The notes: generated by a model not told the origin, from the sequence alone. A DNA stretch of 64,000 bases from CAITSH01 sp025356665 (GCA_025356665.1 JANXRV010000039.1:11891-75890), one strand, 5' to 3'; positions 15,845 to 24,575 are shown, counted from the first letter of the stretch. Made by a program: numbers and translations.

Positions 15845-16900
15845 CTAACGCATGCTGGCGTTGATTTTTTCCAGCGCGGCCGCGCCGGGGCACAAATCCT
15901 TTACGCCCATTTTGTTGAACGCGGTGTCCACGGTGTGCAGGTGGGTGTGCAAGTCCTCGGCTTCGGGATGCACGTACAACAGACCGGTAATGACCTCGCC
16001 CTTGGCGGCGTGCTCGGCGATCAGCGTCGAGGCGGTGATGCGATTGGTGGGGTCGTATTCGGGGTGGGTCTTCCTGAGGCGCACGATGCTGCCGTCGTGC
16101 TGCGGCACGTCGATGACCTCGCCCTCGTCGTAGTCAATGGTGATTTCGCTGCGATTGGGCCAGAAGTCGAGGCGGTTGACGACCTCGTTGTGCTCGCGCA
16201 TGTAGTCGTAGCTCTTGGTGCTGCCGGCGTGGTTGTTGAAGGCGACGCAGGGGCTGATGACGTCGATGAAGGCGGCACCCGGGTGGGCGATGGCGGCCTT
16301 GACCAGCGGTACGAGCTGCTTTTTGTCGCCGGAAAAACTGCGCGCAACAAAGGTGGCGCCCATCATCAGGGCCAGCGACACGGTATCGATCGCGGAGTCG
16401 GCGTTGACCACGCCGCGCTTGGACTTCGATCCGCGGTCGGCGGTGGCCGAAAACTGGCCCTTGGTCAGGCCGTAAACCCCGTTGTTCTCGAGAATGTACG
16501 TCATGTTGACGCCGCGGCGCATGACGTGGGCGAACTGGCCGATGCCGATGGAGGCCGAGTCGCCGTCGCCGGAGACGCCGAGGTAAATGAGGTCGCGGTT
16601 GGCGAGGTTGGCGCCGGTGAGCACCGAGGGCATGCGGCCGTGCACGGTGTTAAAGCCGTGGGAGTTGCCCAAAAAATAATCCGGCGTCTTGGACGAGCAG
16701 CCTATGCCCGAGAGCTTGGCGACGCGGTGCGGCTGGATGTCCAGCTCCCAGCAGGCCTGGATGATGGCCGCCGAAATGGAGTCGTGGCCGCAACCGGCGC
16801 ACAGCGTGGACACCTTGCCCTCGTAGTCACGGCGGGTGTAGCCGACCTTGTTTTTTTGCAGGGTCGGGTGGTGGAGCTTGGGTTTGGTGATGTAGGTCAT
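15845..16900 (-). CDS. korB: 2-oxoacid:ferredoxin oxidoreductase, beta subunit
   Basis: A 351-residue beta subunit carrying thiamine diphosphate. The cofactor motif is clear: GDGDSASIGIGQFAHVM leading to ILENNGVYG. CAGCGHDSI and GIGCSSKTPDYF carry conserved Cys residues that in the family hold an Fe-S cluster. The start at 16900 gives the family N terminus; an upstream frame crosses a GC hairpin and is not used. It is the third gene of the operon after the gamma-alpha subunit. It probably oxidises 2-oxoglutarate or a similar oxoacid to a CoA ester, reducing ferredoxin. Confidence 0.9.
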   Translation of the reverse strand: MTYITKPKLHHPTLQKNKVGYTRRDYEGKVSTLCAGCGHDSISAAIIQACWELDIQPHRVAKLSGIGCSSKTPDYFLGNSHGFNTVHGRMPSVLTGANLANRDLIYLGVSGDGDSASIGIGQFAHVMRRGVNMTYILENNGVYGLTKGQFSATADRGSKSKRGVVNADSAIDTVSLALMMGATFVARSFSGDKKQLVPLVKAAIAHPGAAFIDVISPCVAFNNHAGSTKSYDYMREHNEVVNRLDFWPNRSEITIDYDEGEVIDVPQHDGSIVRLRKTHPEYDPTNRITASTLIAEHAAKGEVITGLLYVHPEAEDLHTHLHTVDTAFNKMGVKDLCPGAAALEKINASMR

Positions 16901-16954
16901 TTTGTCTCGCTCTGTTTGTTGCTTCGCGTTGCTTGGCAGCCCCCTCTCACCTGG

Positions 16955-16990
16955 CCCCTCCCCCCCCACACCTAAAGGCGGGGGGAGGGG
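16955..16990. repeat. GC-rich perfect hairpin in the korA-korB gap
   Basis: Eleven-base perfect arms, CCCCTCCCCCC and GGGGGGAGGGG, with a 14-base loop, lying in the 177-base gap between the two subunit genes. There is no T tract after it in the operon direction. It may stabilise mRNA or reduce korB expression relative to korA; similar C/G-tract palindromes are common dispersed repeats in proteobacteria. Confidence 0.6.
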
Positions 16991-17051
16991 AACGGGGGAG
17001 TTGGTCGCGGTTAGCTCATAGTGTCATCGAGTGGAAAGGCACGACCGGTGG

Positions 17052-17074
17052 TGAGGCGGGGGTTTCCAGCATAT
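17052..17074. repeat. Half copy of the 31-base palindrome
   Basis: Matches only the right half of copy 2 (GAGGCGGGGGTTTCCAGC, then ATAT). It lies just beyond the stop codon of the gamma-alpha subunit gene. Without the left arm it cannot form the hairpin. Confidence 0.45.
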
Positions 17075-17077
17075 TGA

Positions 17078-18925
17078 TCAAGCTGCCCTACCCTTCTTTT
17101 TAATCGGTTCGACGTTCAGCGCCCTTACGCGTTCGCCGATTTCCTTGATGATGAAGCGCGCGGTGATGGGCGTACCGTCGTAGTGCAGCACGGGCATCAG
17201 GTGGGCCGGGTCGACGTTGAGCTCGTTCACCAGCAGGGAGCGGAACTGCGCATCGCGGTTTTGCTCGATGACAAACACCTGCTCGTGGCTCGTAATGAAA
17301 TCCAGGACTGAATCGGGGAAGGGAAAGGCGCGGATGCGCAGGATGTCGACGTGCATGCCCTCGGCCTCAAAGGCCTCGAGGGCCTCGTGCATGGACGGGC
17401 TGGTGGAGCCGAAGTAAATGGCGCCGAACTTGGTTTTCTTTTTCGCTTCGGTCAGCACCGGCTGTGGCACGAGGGCCTTGGCGGTCTCGAATTTTTTCAG
17501 CAGGCGCTGCATGTTGTAGACGTAGTCCGCGCCCGCCTCGGAGTAAATGGCGTAGGGGTTCTTGCTGGTGCCGCGGGTGAAGTAACCACCCTTGGTCGGG
17601 TGGGTGCCAGGATAAGTGCGAAAGGGGATGCCGTCGCCGTCAACGTCGAGGTAACGGCCGAATTCCTTGCCGTCGTTGAGCATCTTTTCGGTCATGACCT
17701 TGCCGCGGTCGTACTGCTGCTTGTCGTCCCACTCGAAGGGCTCGGACAGGCGCTGGTTCATGCCGATATCAAGATCGGTCATCAGGAACACCGGCGTCTG
17801 CAGGCGGTCGGCAAGGTCGAGGCACTGCGCCGCCATACTGAAGCACTCAGTCGGGTCTTGCGGAAACAACAGCACATGCTTGGTGTCGCCGTGACCGGCG
17901 TAGGCGCAGGCGAGGATGTCCGACTGCTGCGTGCGCGTGGGCATGCCGGTGGAGGGGCCGCCGCGCTGCACGTCGATGATGGTGGCGGGGATTTCAGCGA
18001 AATAGGCAAGGCCGATGAACTCGGTCATCAGCGAGATGCCGGGGCCGGAGGTGGCGGTAAAGGCGCGCGCGCCGTTCCAGCCGGCACCGGCCACGATGCC
18101 GATGGAGGCGAGTTCGTCCTCGGCCTGCACGATGGCGAATTTGTTGCGGCCGGTGTCTTTGTCGACGCGCAGTTTGGCGCAGTATTTCTGGAAGGCCTCG
18201 GCCAGCGACGAAGACGGCGTGATCGGATACCAGGCGCAGACGGTGGCGCCGCCGTAGACGCAACCGAGCGCGGCGGCGGCATTGCCCTCGACCAGAATCT
18301 TGTTGCCTACGGCGTCGGCTTTTTTGACGGTGAGACCGATGGGGCACTTGAGGTTCTCGAGGGCGTAGCTGCGGCCCATTTGCAGCGCGTGCACGTTAGG
18401 CTTGAGCAGGGCTTCCTTGCCCTTGTACTGCTCGCCGATGAGGCCGGCGATCTCGTCGGCGTCCATGTCGAGCAGCGCGGAGAGCGCGCCGATGTAGATG
18501 ATGTTCTTGAACAACTGGCGCTGGCGCGGGTCGGTGTAGCTCATGTTGCAGATCTCGGTGATGGGCATGCCGATCACGTTGATGTCGTCGCGAAACTTGG
18601 AGGCGGGCAGCGGCTTGGTGTTGTCGTAGAACAAATAGCCGCCAGGCTCGATCTCTTTTACATCGGCGTCCCAGGTCTGCGGGTTCATCGCCACCATCAG
18701 GTCGACACCGCCGCGGCGGCCAAGGTGGCCGGCTTCGGTGATGCGCACCTCGTACCAGGTGGGCAGGCCCTGGATGTTGGACGGGAAGATGTTGCGCGGG
18801 GAAACCGGCACGCCCATGCGGATGATGGACTTGGCAAAGAGCTCGTTGGCCGAAGCCGAACCCGAACCGTTGACGTTGGCGAACTTGACGACAAAGTCGT
18901 TTACCGCGGTGATTTGCTTGGTCAT
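17078..18925 (-). CDS. korA: 2-oxoacid:ferredoxin oxidoreductase, fused gamma-alpha subunit
   Basis: A 615-residue subunit. The gamma domain comes first (about 1-190; NGSGSASANELFAKSIIRMG), followed by the alpha pyrimidine-binding domain (about 205-450; AWYPITPSSSLAEAF, VQAEDELASIGIVAGA, DVQRGGPSTGMPTRTQQSD) and the C-terminal domain (KFGAIYFGSTSPSMHEALE). This layout is typical of 2-oxoglutarate/2-oxoacid synthases of the KorAB type. Its start overlaps the end of the preceding FAD/Fe-S gene by four bases, so these are translationally coupled. Confidence 0.92.
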   Translation of the reverse strand: MTKQITAVNDFVVKFANVNGSGSASANELFAKSIIRMGVPVSPRNIFPSNIQGLPTWYEVRITEAGHLGRRGGVDLMVAMNPQTWDADVKEIEPGGYLFYDNTKPLPASKFRDDINVIGMPITEICNMSYTDPRQRQLFKNIIYIGALSALLDMDADEIAGLIGEQYKGKEALLKPNVHALQMGRSYALENLKCPIGLTVKKADAVGNKILVEGNAAAALGCVYGGATVCAWYPITPSSSLAEAFQKYCAKLRVDKDTGRNKFAIVQAEDELASIGIVAGAGWNGARAFTATSGPGISLMTEFIGLAYFAEIPATIIDVQRGGPSTGMPTRTQQSDILACAYAGHGDTKHVLLFPQDPTECFSMAAQCLDLADRLQTPVFLMTDLDIGMNQRLSEPFEWDDKQQYDRGKVMTEKMLNDGKEFGRYLDVDGDGIPFRTYPGTHPTKGGYFTRGTSKNPYAIYSEAGADYVYNMQRLLKKFETAKALVPQPVLTEAKKKTKFGAIYFGSTSPSMHEALEAFEAEGMHVDILRIRAFPFPDSVLDFITSHEQVFVIEQNRDAQFRSLLVNELNVDPAHLMPVLHYDGTPITARFIIKEIGERVRALNVEPIKKKGRAA

Positions 18926-20763
18926 GCCACTCTCCTCAGCGGGGCCTTCTTGGCCGTGTCACTCTTGTGGCAGCCGGGCCCGGCATGGGTCATGTTGAGC
19001 AGGAACTTTTGCATGTCCCAGGCGCCGGTGGGGCAGCGCTCGGCGCACAGGCCGCAATGCAGACAGACGTCCTCGTCCTTGGCCATGATGCGGCCGGTCT
19101 TGAGCCCGGGCGAAACGTAGAGGTCTTGCGTCAGGTCGGTGGCGGGTGCTTGCAAGCGTGTGCGCAGGTCGGCCTCTTCACCGTTTTCGGTGAAGGTGAT
19201 GCAGTCCATCGGGCAAATGTCGACGCAGGCGTCGCACTCGATGCACTGCGCGGCGTTGAACACCGTCTGCACGTCGCAGTTGAGGCAGCGCTCGGCTTCC
19301 TTGAACGCGAGCGCCGCGTCAAAGCCCAGTTCGACCTCGACCTTGATGTTTTTCAGCGCGAGCCTGATGTCCTTGAGCGGCACCTTGAAGCGCAGGTCAT
19401 TGACCGGCGAGTTGTCGTAACTCCACTCGTGAATGCCCATTTTTTGCGAATAGAGATTGACCATGGGCGGCGGACGGTCGGCGGTGCTCTCGCCGGAGCA
19501 GAACTTGTCTATGGAAATGGCGGCCTCGTGACCGTGTGCCACCGCCCAGATGATGTTCTTCGGCCCAAAGGCGGCGTCACCGCCGAAAAACACGTTCTTG
19601 ATCGAGCCTTGCATGGTTACCGTATCGACCACCGGCATGCCCCATTTGTCGAACTCCAGGCCGACATCACGCTCAATCCAGGGGAAGGAATTTTCCTGGC
19701 CTACCGCGACCAGCACGTCGTCGCATTCGAATATCTGGTCGGGCTCGCCGCTGGGCACCAGGCTGCGCTTGCCCTTGGTGTCGTAGATGGCCTTGACCTT
19801 CTCGAAACTCATGCCCGTCAGCTTGCCATCGGTGTGCAGGAAGGCCTTGGGCACAAAGTAATTGAGGATGGCAATACCCTCGTGTCCGGCATCTTCTTTT
19901 TCCCACGGGCTGGCTTTCATTTCCTCGAAGCCAGAGCGCACGATAACCTTGACGTCGTCGCCGCCAAGGCGCTTGGACGAACGGCAGCAGTCCATGGCGG
20001 TATTGCCCCCGCCCAGCACGATGACGCGCTTGCCGATTTTTTCGATATGGCCGAAGGACACCGAGGACAGCCAGTCGATGCCAATGTGGATGTTTTTGGC
20101 CGCTTCCTGCCGACCGGGCAGATCAAGATCGCGGCCGCGCGGCGCGCCCGAACCGACGAACACCGCGTCGTACCCCTTGGCCAGCAGGTCCTTGAGGCTG
20201 TCGATGCGTTCGCCGCCACGGAACTCGACGCCCAGGTTAAGGACGTAGCCCACTTCCTCGTCGATGACTTCTTCGGGCAGGCGAAACTTGGGTATCTGGC
20301 TGCGGATCATGCCGCCGGCGCGCTTGTCGCCATCAAACACGGTGACTTCATAGCCAAGGGGCGCGAGGTCGCGCGCAACGGTGAGTGCGGCCGGGCCGGC
20401 GCCGACGCAGGCGATTTTTTTGCCGTTGGTCTTGGTGGGCTTGGCCGGCAGGCGCGCACTGATGTCTTCTTTGAGATCGGCGGCGACGCGTTTCAAGCGG
20501 CAAATTGCCACCGGTTCGGGCTTGGCGAGATTTTCTTCCTCAACGCGGCCGCGGCGGCAGGCCGGTTCGCAGGGGCGGTCACAGGTGCGCCCGAGAATGC
20601 CCGGGAAAACGTTGGATTCCCAGTTGACCATGTAGGCATCGCCGTAGCGGCCTGCCGCGATCATGCGGATGTATTCGGGTACCGGGGTGTGGGCCGGACA
20701 GGCCCACTGGCAATCGACAACTTTGTGGAAGTAATCGGGTGCGGCAATATCAGTCGGCTTCAA
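18922..20763 (-). CDS. FAD/NAD(P)-binding Fe-S oxidoreductase, GltD-like with two 4Fe-4S clusters (KorC-like)
   Basis: A 613-residue protein resembling the glutamate synthase small subunit with extra ferredoxin modules. In order: an N-terminal Fe-S segment (CDRPCEPACRRG), an FAD site (CVGAGPAALTVARDL), an NAD(P) site (VLGGGNTAMDCCRSSKRLGG), then two CxxCxxCxxxCP motifs (CIECDACVDICP and CLHCGLCAERCP). It probably shuttles electrons between ferredoxin and NAD(P)H for the KorAB enzyme, as proposed for the Thauera operon. It starts with TTG at 20763, supported by AAGGAG about nine bases upstream; no usable ATG is in frame. First gene of the operon. Confidence 0.85.
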   Translation of the reverse strand: MKPTDIAAPDYFHKVVDCQWACPAHTPVPEYIRMIAAGRYGDAYMVNWESNVFPGILGRTCDRPCEPACRRGRVEEENLAKPEPVAICRLKRVAADLKEDISARLPAKPTKTNGKKIACVGAGPAALTVARDLAPLGYEVTVFDGDKRAGGMIRSQIPKFRLPEEVIDEEVGYVLNLGVEFRGGERIDSLKDLLAKGYDAVFVGSGAPRGRDLDLPGRQEAAKNIHIGIDWLSSVSFGHIEKIGKRVIVLGGGNTAMDCCRSSKRLGGDDVKVIVRSGFEEMKASPWEKEDAGHEGIAILNYFVPKAFLHTDGKLTGMSFEKVKAIYDTKGKRSLVPSGEPDQIFECDDVLVAVGQENSFPWIERDVGLEFDKWGMPVVDTVTMQGSIKNVFFGGDAAFGPKNIIWAVAHGHEAAISIDKFCSGESTADRPPPMVNLYSQKMGIHEWSYDNSPVNDLRFKVPLKDIRLALKNIKVEVELGFDAALAFKEAERCLNCDVQTVFNAAQCIECDACVDICPMDCITFTENGEEADLRTRLQAPATDLTQDLYVSPGLKTGRIMAKDEDVCLHCGLCAERCPTGAWDMQKFLLNMTHAGPGCHKSDTAKKAPLRRVA

Positions 20764-21054
20764 TATTCCATCTCCTTGGCACCCCTGTTGGCGGTTGTGG
20801 CACGCTCTTGATCAAAGTGTCACGGTCGGTGGTTTGTCGCCGCAGCTAGCCGGCGTGGGGTGTGTGTGCGCGACATATTACGCCGGAGCGGCGAACATGG
20901 AAAGGGCATGTGATTTCAACCCACTGGGCGCAACCCGAAGACCCTTAATTAGGCGGATGCTTAACAAGCTGGCGGCCACCCGCGGTACGACCGCAAAGCT
21001 TGTACGGGCACGCAAGCCCTGGCCGCTGCAGGCTACGCGTGGACTGAGCTCCGG
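20764..21054. other. Upstream region of the kor operon
   Basis: Intergenic DNA of 291 bases between the sspB stop and the TTG start of the FAD/Fe-S gene. It should carry the kor operon promoter and any sspB terminator. I see no convincing -35/-10 pair, RNA gene or small reading frame. Confidence 0.4.
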
Positions 21055-21558
21055 CTACTTGATACGACGCAGGGTCGGCTTGCCGCTGGGGCGCGGCGGG
21101 ATGTCGGGTGGTGTGTCGGGTGATGTGTCGGGTGATGTGTCAATCGGCATGAGTTTGTCGGCAGGCACACCGCCGGACTCTACCGGCGCGGGGCTGACAA
21201 GCGCGACACCCTCTGGTGCAAATGCGGTGGCCTGGCGCTGGTCGGGGTCAAAGGACATGCCGCGGCCGTTTTCGCGCGCATAAACGGCCGACACGGCGGC
21301 GATGGGCACAAAAATCTCGCGCGCGATGCCGCCAAAGCGCGCCTGCAATTCGACGAACTCGTTGCCTAGTTGTAGTTTGTTGGCCGCCAGCGGGCCGATG
21401 TTAAGCACGATCTCGCCGTTACGAACATGTTCCATGGGCACGCGCGTGCTGGCATCCACCACCACCGACATGTAGGGCGTAAAACCCGAGTCCATGCACC
21501 ATTCGTAAATGGCGCGAATGAGAAAGGGCTTGGTGGAGGGGATGGCGGCTTCGGACAT
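21055..21558 (-). CDS. sspB: ClpXP protease specificity-enhancing factor SspB
   Basis: A 167-residue adaptor that tethers ssrA-tagged and other substrates to ClpX. The folded peptide-binding domain is residues 1-110 (FLIRAIYEWCMDSGFTPYMS, then GEIVLNIGPLAANKL and FGGIAREIFVPIAAVSAVYA). A flexible tail ends with the ClpX-binding segment PTLRRIK. The tail contains a Pro/Asp repeat (DTSPDTSPDTPPD) encoded by a 12-base tandem array. It follows sspA, as in many proteobacteria, after a 191-base gap filled by repeats. Confidence 0.95.
   Translation of the reverse strand: MSEAAIPSTKPFLIRAIYEWCMDSGFTPYMSVVVDASTRVPMEHVRNGEIVLNIGPLAANKLQLGNEFVELQARFGGIAREIFVPIAAVSAVYARENGRGMSFDPDQRQATAFAPEGVALVSPAPVESGGVPADKLMPIDTSPDTSPDTPPDIPPRPSGKPTLRRIK
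21102..21141. repeat. 12-base tandem repeat inside sspB
   Basis: Three near-identical 12-base units (TGTCGGGTGATG type) and a partial fourth. The unit keeps the reading frame and encodes the TSPD repeats in the flexible SspB linker, so copy-number changes would alter tether length without a frameshift. Confidence 0.75.
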
Positions 21559-21585
21559 GGTTCAGGCCATCATTCCAAATGACTT

Positions 21586-21672
21586 GTCATTGCGAGCGCA
21601 GCGAAGCAATCTCGTCGCCTTGCTGCGACGCTAAGAGATTGCCGCGGCGCGCACGGCGCGCCTCGCAATGAC
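21586..21672. repeat. Dispersed palindromic repeat with GTCATTGCGAG ends
   Basis: Outer arms GTCATTGCGAG and CTCGCAATGAC with an inner pair AGCAATCTC/GAGATTGCC. This resembles the widespread intergenic repeat beginning GTCATTGCGAGCGCAGCGAAG known from many proteobacteria. A second right-half copy, ending CTCGCAATGA, follows at 21693-21731. Both are in the sspA-sspB gap. Confidence 0.7.
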
Positions 21673-21749
21673 GGGAGAATTGCTCATGCCACGAAATTGC
21701 CGCAGCGCGCATTGCGCGCCTCGCAATGATGCGTAGATGACGCCTTGCG

Positions 21750-22349
21750 TCATTTACGCATCACTTTCTCGGACGGGGTCAGCGCCTCGATGAAGGCCGG
21801 GCGCGAGAACAGGCGTTCGGCGTACTTCATCAGCGGCGCGGCCGGCTTGGCCAGCGTGATGCCGTAGTAATCGAGGCGCCAGAGCAGTGGCGAGATGGCC
21901 ACGTCGAGCATGGAAAAATCGTCGCCAAGCATGTGTTTTTGCTTGGCGAATACCGGCGCGAGTTCGGTAAGGCGGTCGGTGACATGGGCGCGGGCCTTGT
22001 CCTGCTGTTTCTGATTGCCCTTTTCCAGCGCTTCGATCTGCGAAAACAGCTCGACCTCGAAGTTGAACAGGAACAAGCGGGCGCGGGCGCGCATCACCGG
22101 GTCGGCGGGCATCAGCTGCGGGTGCGGGAAGCGCTCGTCGATGTACTCGTTGATGATGTTCGACTCGTAGAGGATGAGGTCGCGCTCGACCAGCACGGGC
22201 AGGCGGTTGTAGGGGTTCATGACCGCGATGTCTTCGGGCTTGTTGAACATGTCAACGTCGATGATCTGGAAGTCCATGCCCTTTTCGTAAAGGACGATGC
22301 GGCAGCGTTGCGAGAACGGGCAGGTGGTTCCGGAGTAAAGATTCATCAT
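21750..22349 (-). CDS. sspA: Stringent starvation protein A
   Basis: A 199-residue glutathione-S-transferase-fold protein that binds RNA polymerase in E. coli. The thioredoxin-like domain (SGTTCPFSQRCRIVLYEKGM) is followed by NRLPVLVERDLILYESNIIN and the helical domain starting YIDERFPHPQLMPADP. SspA normally lacks GST activity. The gene begins with two ATGs (22349 or 22346). It is downstream of petABC, the order commonly seen in beta- and gammaproteobacteria. Confidence 0.94.
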   Translation of the reverse strand: MMNLYSGTTCPFSQRCRIVLYEKGMDFQIIDVDMFNKPEDIAVMNPYNRLPVLVERDLILYESNIINEYIDERFPHPQLMPADPVMRARARLFLFNFEVELFSQIEALEKGNQKQQDKARAHVTDRLTELAPVFAKQKHMLGDDFSMLDVAISPLLWRLDYYGITLAKPAAPLMKYAERLFSRPAFIEALTPSEKVMRK

Positions 22350-22405
22350 GATGATCTAACCTATAAACGTACAAGACAAGACGTCTGAAATCCAAGTAGT
22401 GAAGA

Positions 22406-22428
22406 CAAAGGGAGCCGGGCTCCCTTGG
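22406..22428 (-). terminator. Probable terminator after petC
   Basis: A near-perfect palindrome with nine-base arms AAGGGAGCC/GGCTCCCTT around one base at 22408-22426. On the minus strand the arm runs into TTTG, only a short U tract, so termination may be partial and allow some read-through into sspA. Confidence 0.5.
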
Positions 22429-22491
22429 ATAAAACGACCTTGCCGTCCGCGGGCGTACATTCGCGCCGCAGACCGGGCAAAGTGAACGCGC

Positions 22492-23253
22492 CTAGTGCAC
22501 GTCTTTCCAGAACTCGCGCTTGAGCAGCCAGGTGAGCACGAGCATGAGGGCGAGCACCATCAGGACGATGAAGCCGACCTGTTTGCGCTGCAACTGGCCG
22601 GGCTCGCCCATCCAAACCAGGAAAGCGGTGAGGTCGCGCACGGTGTGGTCGTATTGAAGCGCCGACTGCGAACCGGGAACGAGGGTCTCGAACTTGGCTT
22701 TTTTCAGCTCGTTGCCGTGGCCGTCCTTGAGCGGCTCGCCGCCGGCGGTCTTGACCACTTCTTCGCTGTAGCTCCTCTGGCCCTGCAGCGTCCACAGCAC
22801 GTGCGGCATGCCGACGTTGGGGAATACGGTGTTGTTCCAGCCCGTCGGGCGGCTGTTGTCACGGTAAAAGCCGCGCAGGTAGGAGTAGATCCAGTCGGCG
22901 CCGCGGGAACGCGCGATCACGGACAGGTCGGGCGGCGCGGCCCCGAACCATTCCTTGGCGTCGGCTTTGGGCATGGCGATGTTCATGTTCTCGCCGACCT
23001 TTTCCGCGGTAAAGAGCAGGTTGTCCTTGATCTGCACTTCGGTGAGGCCGAGGTCGCGCAGGCGGTTGTAGCGCATGAGCGAGGCCGAGTGGCAGTTGAG
23101 GCAGTTGTTTACGAAGGTGCGTGCACCGCTTTGCAGGCTGACGAGGTCGGCCACGTCGATCGGTGCGCGGTCGAGCTTGACCGTTTCGTTGGCACCGGCC
23201 GATACGGCGGCACACAGCAGGGTGAAAGCTATAAGGAATTTTTTCATGTTCAT
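22492..23253 (-). CDS. petC: Cytochrome c1 of the bc1 complex
   Basis: A 253-residue subunit with an N-terminal signal peptide (KKFLIAFTLLCAAVSAGANE), the covalent heme motif CLNCH at about residues 51-55, the conserved RYNRLRDLGL, a Met-containing axial ligand region and one C-terminal membrane anchor (VGFIVLMVLALMLVLTWLLK). The ATG shares one base with the petB stop codon (TAATG), so the two genes are coupled. It passes electrons from the Rieske protein to soluble or membrane cytochrome c. Confidence 0.95.
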   Translation of the reverse strand: MNMKKFLIAFTLLCAAVSAGANETVKLDRAPIDVADLVSLQSGARTFVNNCLNCHSASLMRYNRLRDLGLTEVQIKDNLLFTAEKVGENMNIAMPKADAKEWFGAAPPDLSVIARSRGADWIYSYLRGFYRDNSRPTGWNNTVFPNVGMPHVLWTLQGQRSYSEEVVKTAGGEPLKDGHGNELKKAKFETLVPGSQSALQYDHTVRDLTAFLVWMGEPGQLQRKQVGFIVLMVLALMLVLTWLLKREFWKDVH

Positions 23254-24572
23254 TACCCCGTCACCCTTTCCGGCACCGGCTTCACAGAATCGATCTTGGT
23301 GTACCACGGCATCAGCAGGAAAAACGCGAAGTAGATGACCGTGCAAATGCGCGCCACAACAGTGGCGCGCTCAACGCCGCCCAGCCAGGCGCCGGCCTGG
23401 CCCCAGACGTTGGTCGCTTCGGTGCCAAGGTAGCCGAGGATCAGGAATACCACGACGAAGATCGCCAATGCGCCCCTGCACAGCGGACCCTTGTAGCGCA
23501 TCGACTTCACCGGACTGCGATCGAGCCACGGAATGGCAAAGAAAATCATCGTCGCCGCACCCATGGCGACGACGCCGGGGAACTGCGAGTTGAACAGCGG
23601 CGGCACTGCGCGCAGGATCGAGTAATAAGGCGTGAAGTACCAGACCGGCGCGATGTGCAGCGGGGTCTTCAGCGGATCGGCCGGGACGAAGTTGTTGGCC
23701 TCGAGGAAGTAACCGCCCATCTCCGGCGCAAAGAACAGGATCAGCGAGAAGACGATGAGGAAGACCACCGCACCGAAGCTGTCCTTCACCGTGTAGTAGG
23801 GGTGGAAGGGAATGCCGTCGCGGGGGATGCCGTTGGCGTCCTTGTTGTCATTGATTTCGATGCCATCCGGGTTATTCGAACCCACTTCATGCAGCGCGAT
23901 GAGGTGGGCTGCGACCAGGCCCAGCAGCACCAGCGGCAGCGCGATCACATGGAAGGCAAAGAAGCGGTTGAGCGTGGCATCGGAGATGACGTAGTCACCG
24001 CGAATCCACAGCGACAGGTCGGGTCCGATGAAAGGCACCGCGCCGAAGAGGTTGACGATCACCTGCGCGCCCCAGAAAGACATCTGGCCCCAGGGCAGCA
24101 GGTAGCCAAAGAAGGCCTCGCCCATCAGCACGAGATAGATCAGCATGCCGAAGATCCACAGCAGTTCGCGCGGTTTCTGGTACGAACCGTAGAGCAACGC
24201 GCGGAACATGTGCAGATAGACGACGATAAAGAAGGCCGAGGCGCCGGTGGAGTGCATGTAGCGCACCAGCCAGCCCCACGAGACTTCGCGCATGATGTAC
24301 TCGACCGAGGCGAAGGCCTGCGCCGCGTCGGGCTTGTAGTGCATGGTGAGGAAGATGCCGGTGACGATCTGGATCACCAGCACTAGCAGCGCGAAGGCGC
24401 CGAAGTAATTCCAGAAGTTGAAGTTCTTCGGCGCGTAGTACTGGGCGAGGTGGGCGTTCCAGTTCTCCATCAACGGGAAGCGCTTGTCGACCCAGGTCAG
24501 CAGGTCGGAGGCGGGCTTGTTGAGCGCGCCCAGGTCGGTAACGACGACCGGTTTCTTTTCAGTGGCTGCCAT
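23253..24572 (-). CDS. petB: Cytochrome b of the bc1 complex
   Basis: A 439-residue membrane subunit with about eight or nine helices. Heme-ligand His residues sit in SWGWLVRYMHSTGASAFFIV and VVYLHMFRALLYGSY and again in the helix with FFAFHVIALPLVLLGLVAAH. The quinol-site signature is PVWYF, the form expected in beta- and gammaproteobacteria in place of PEWY. It is the second gene of petABC, three bases after petA. Confidence 0.96.
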   Translation of the reverse strand: MAATEKKPVVVTDLGALNKPASDLLTWVDKRFPLMENWNAHLAQYYAPKNFNFWNYFGAFALLVLVIQIVTGIFLTMHYKPDAAQAFASVEYIMREVSWGWLVRYMHSTGASAFFIVVYLHMFRALLYGSYQKPRELLWIFGMLIYLVLMGEAFFGYLLPWGQMSFWGAQVIVNLFGAVPFIGPDLSLWIRGDYVISDATLNRFFAFHVIALPLVLLGLVAAHLIALHEVGSNNPDGIEINDNKDANGIPRDGIPFHPYYTVKDSFGAVVFLIVFSLILFFAPEMGGYFLEANNFVPADPLKTPLHIAPVWYFTPYYSILRAVPPLFNSQFPGVVAMGAATMIFFAIPWLDRSPVKSMRYKGPLCRGALAIFVVVFLILGYLGTEATNVWGQAGAWLGGVERATVVARICTVIYFAFFLLMPWYTKIDSVKPVPERVTG

Positions 24573-24575
24573 GGA

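Noticed and set aside
17351..19120. A 589-codon plus-strand frame antisense to the gamma-alpha subunit
   Set aside because: Shadow of korA; composition rich in Val/Gly/Ala/His/Asp typical of antisense translation, with no recognisable domain.
18967..20811. A 614-codon open frame on the plus strand, antisense to the FAD/Fe-S oxidoreductase gene
   Set aside because: It mirrors the real gene in a GC-rich codon-biased region, has no motif and no ribosome-binding site, while the minus strand carries clear FAD and 4Fe-4S motifs.
20880..21050. Possible tRNA or small RNA in the kor upstream region
   Set aside because: No cloverleaf arms or conserved TTC loop could be found, and there is no terminator-like end.
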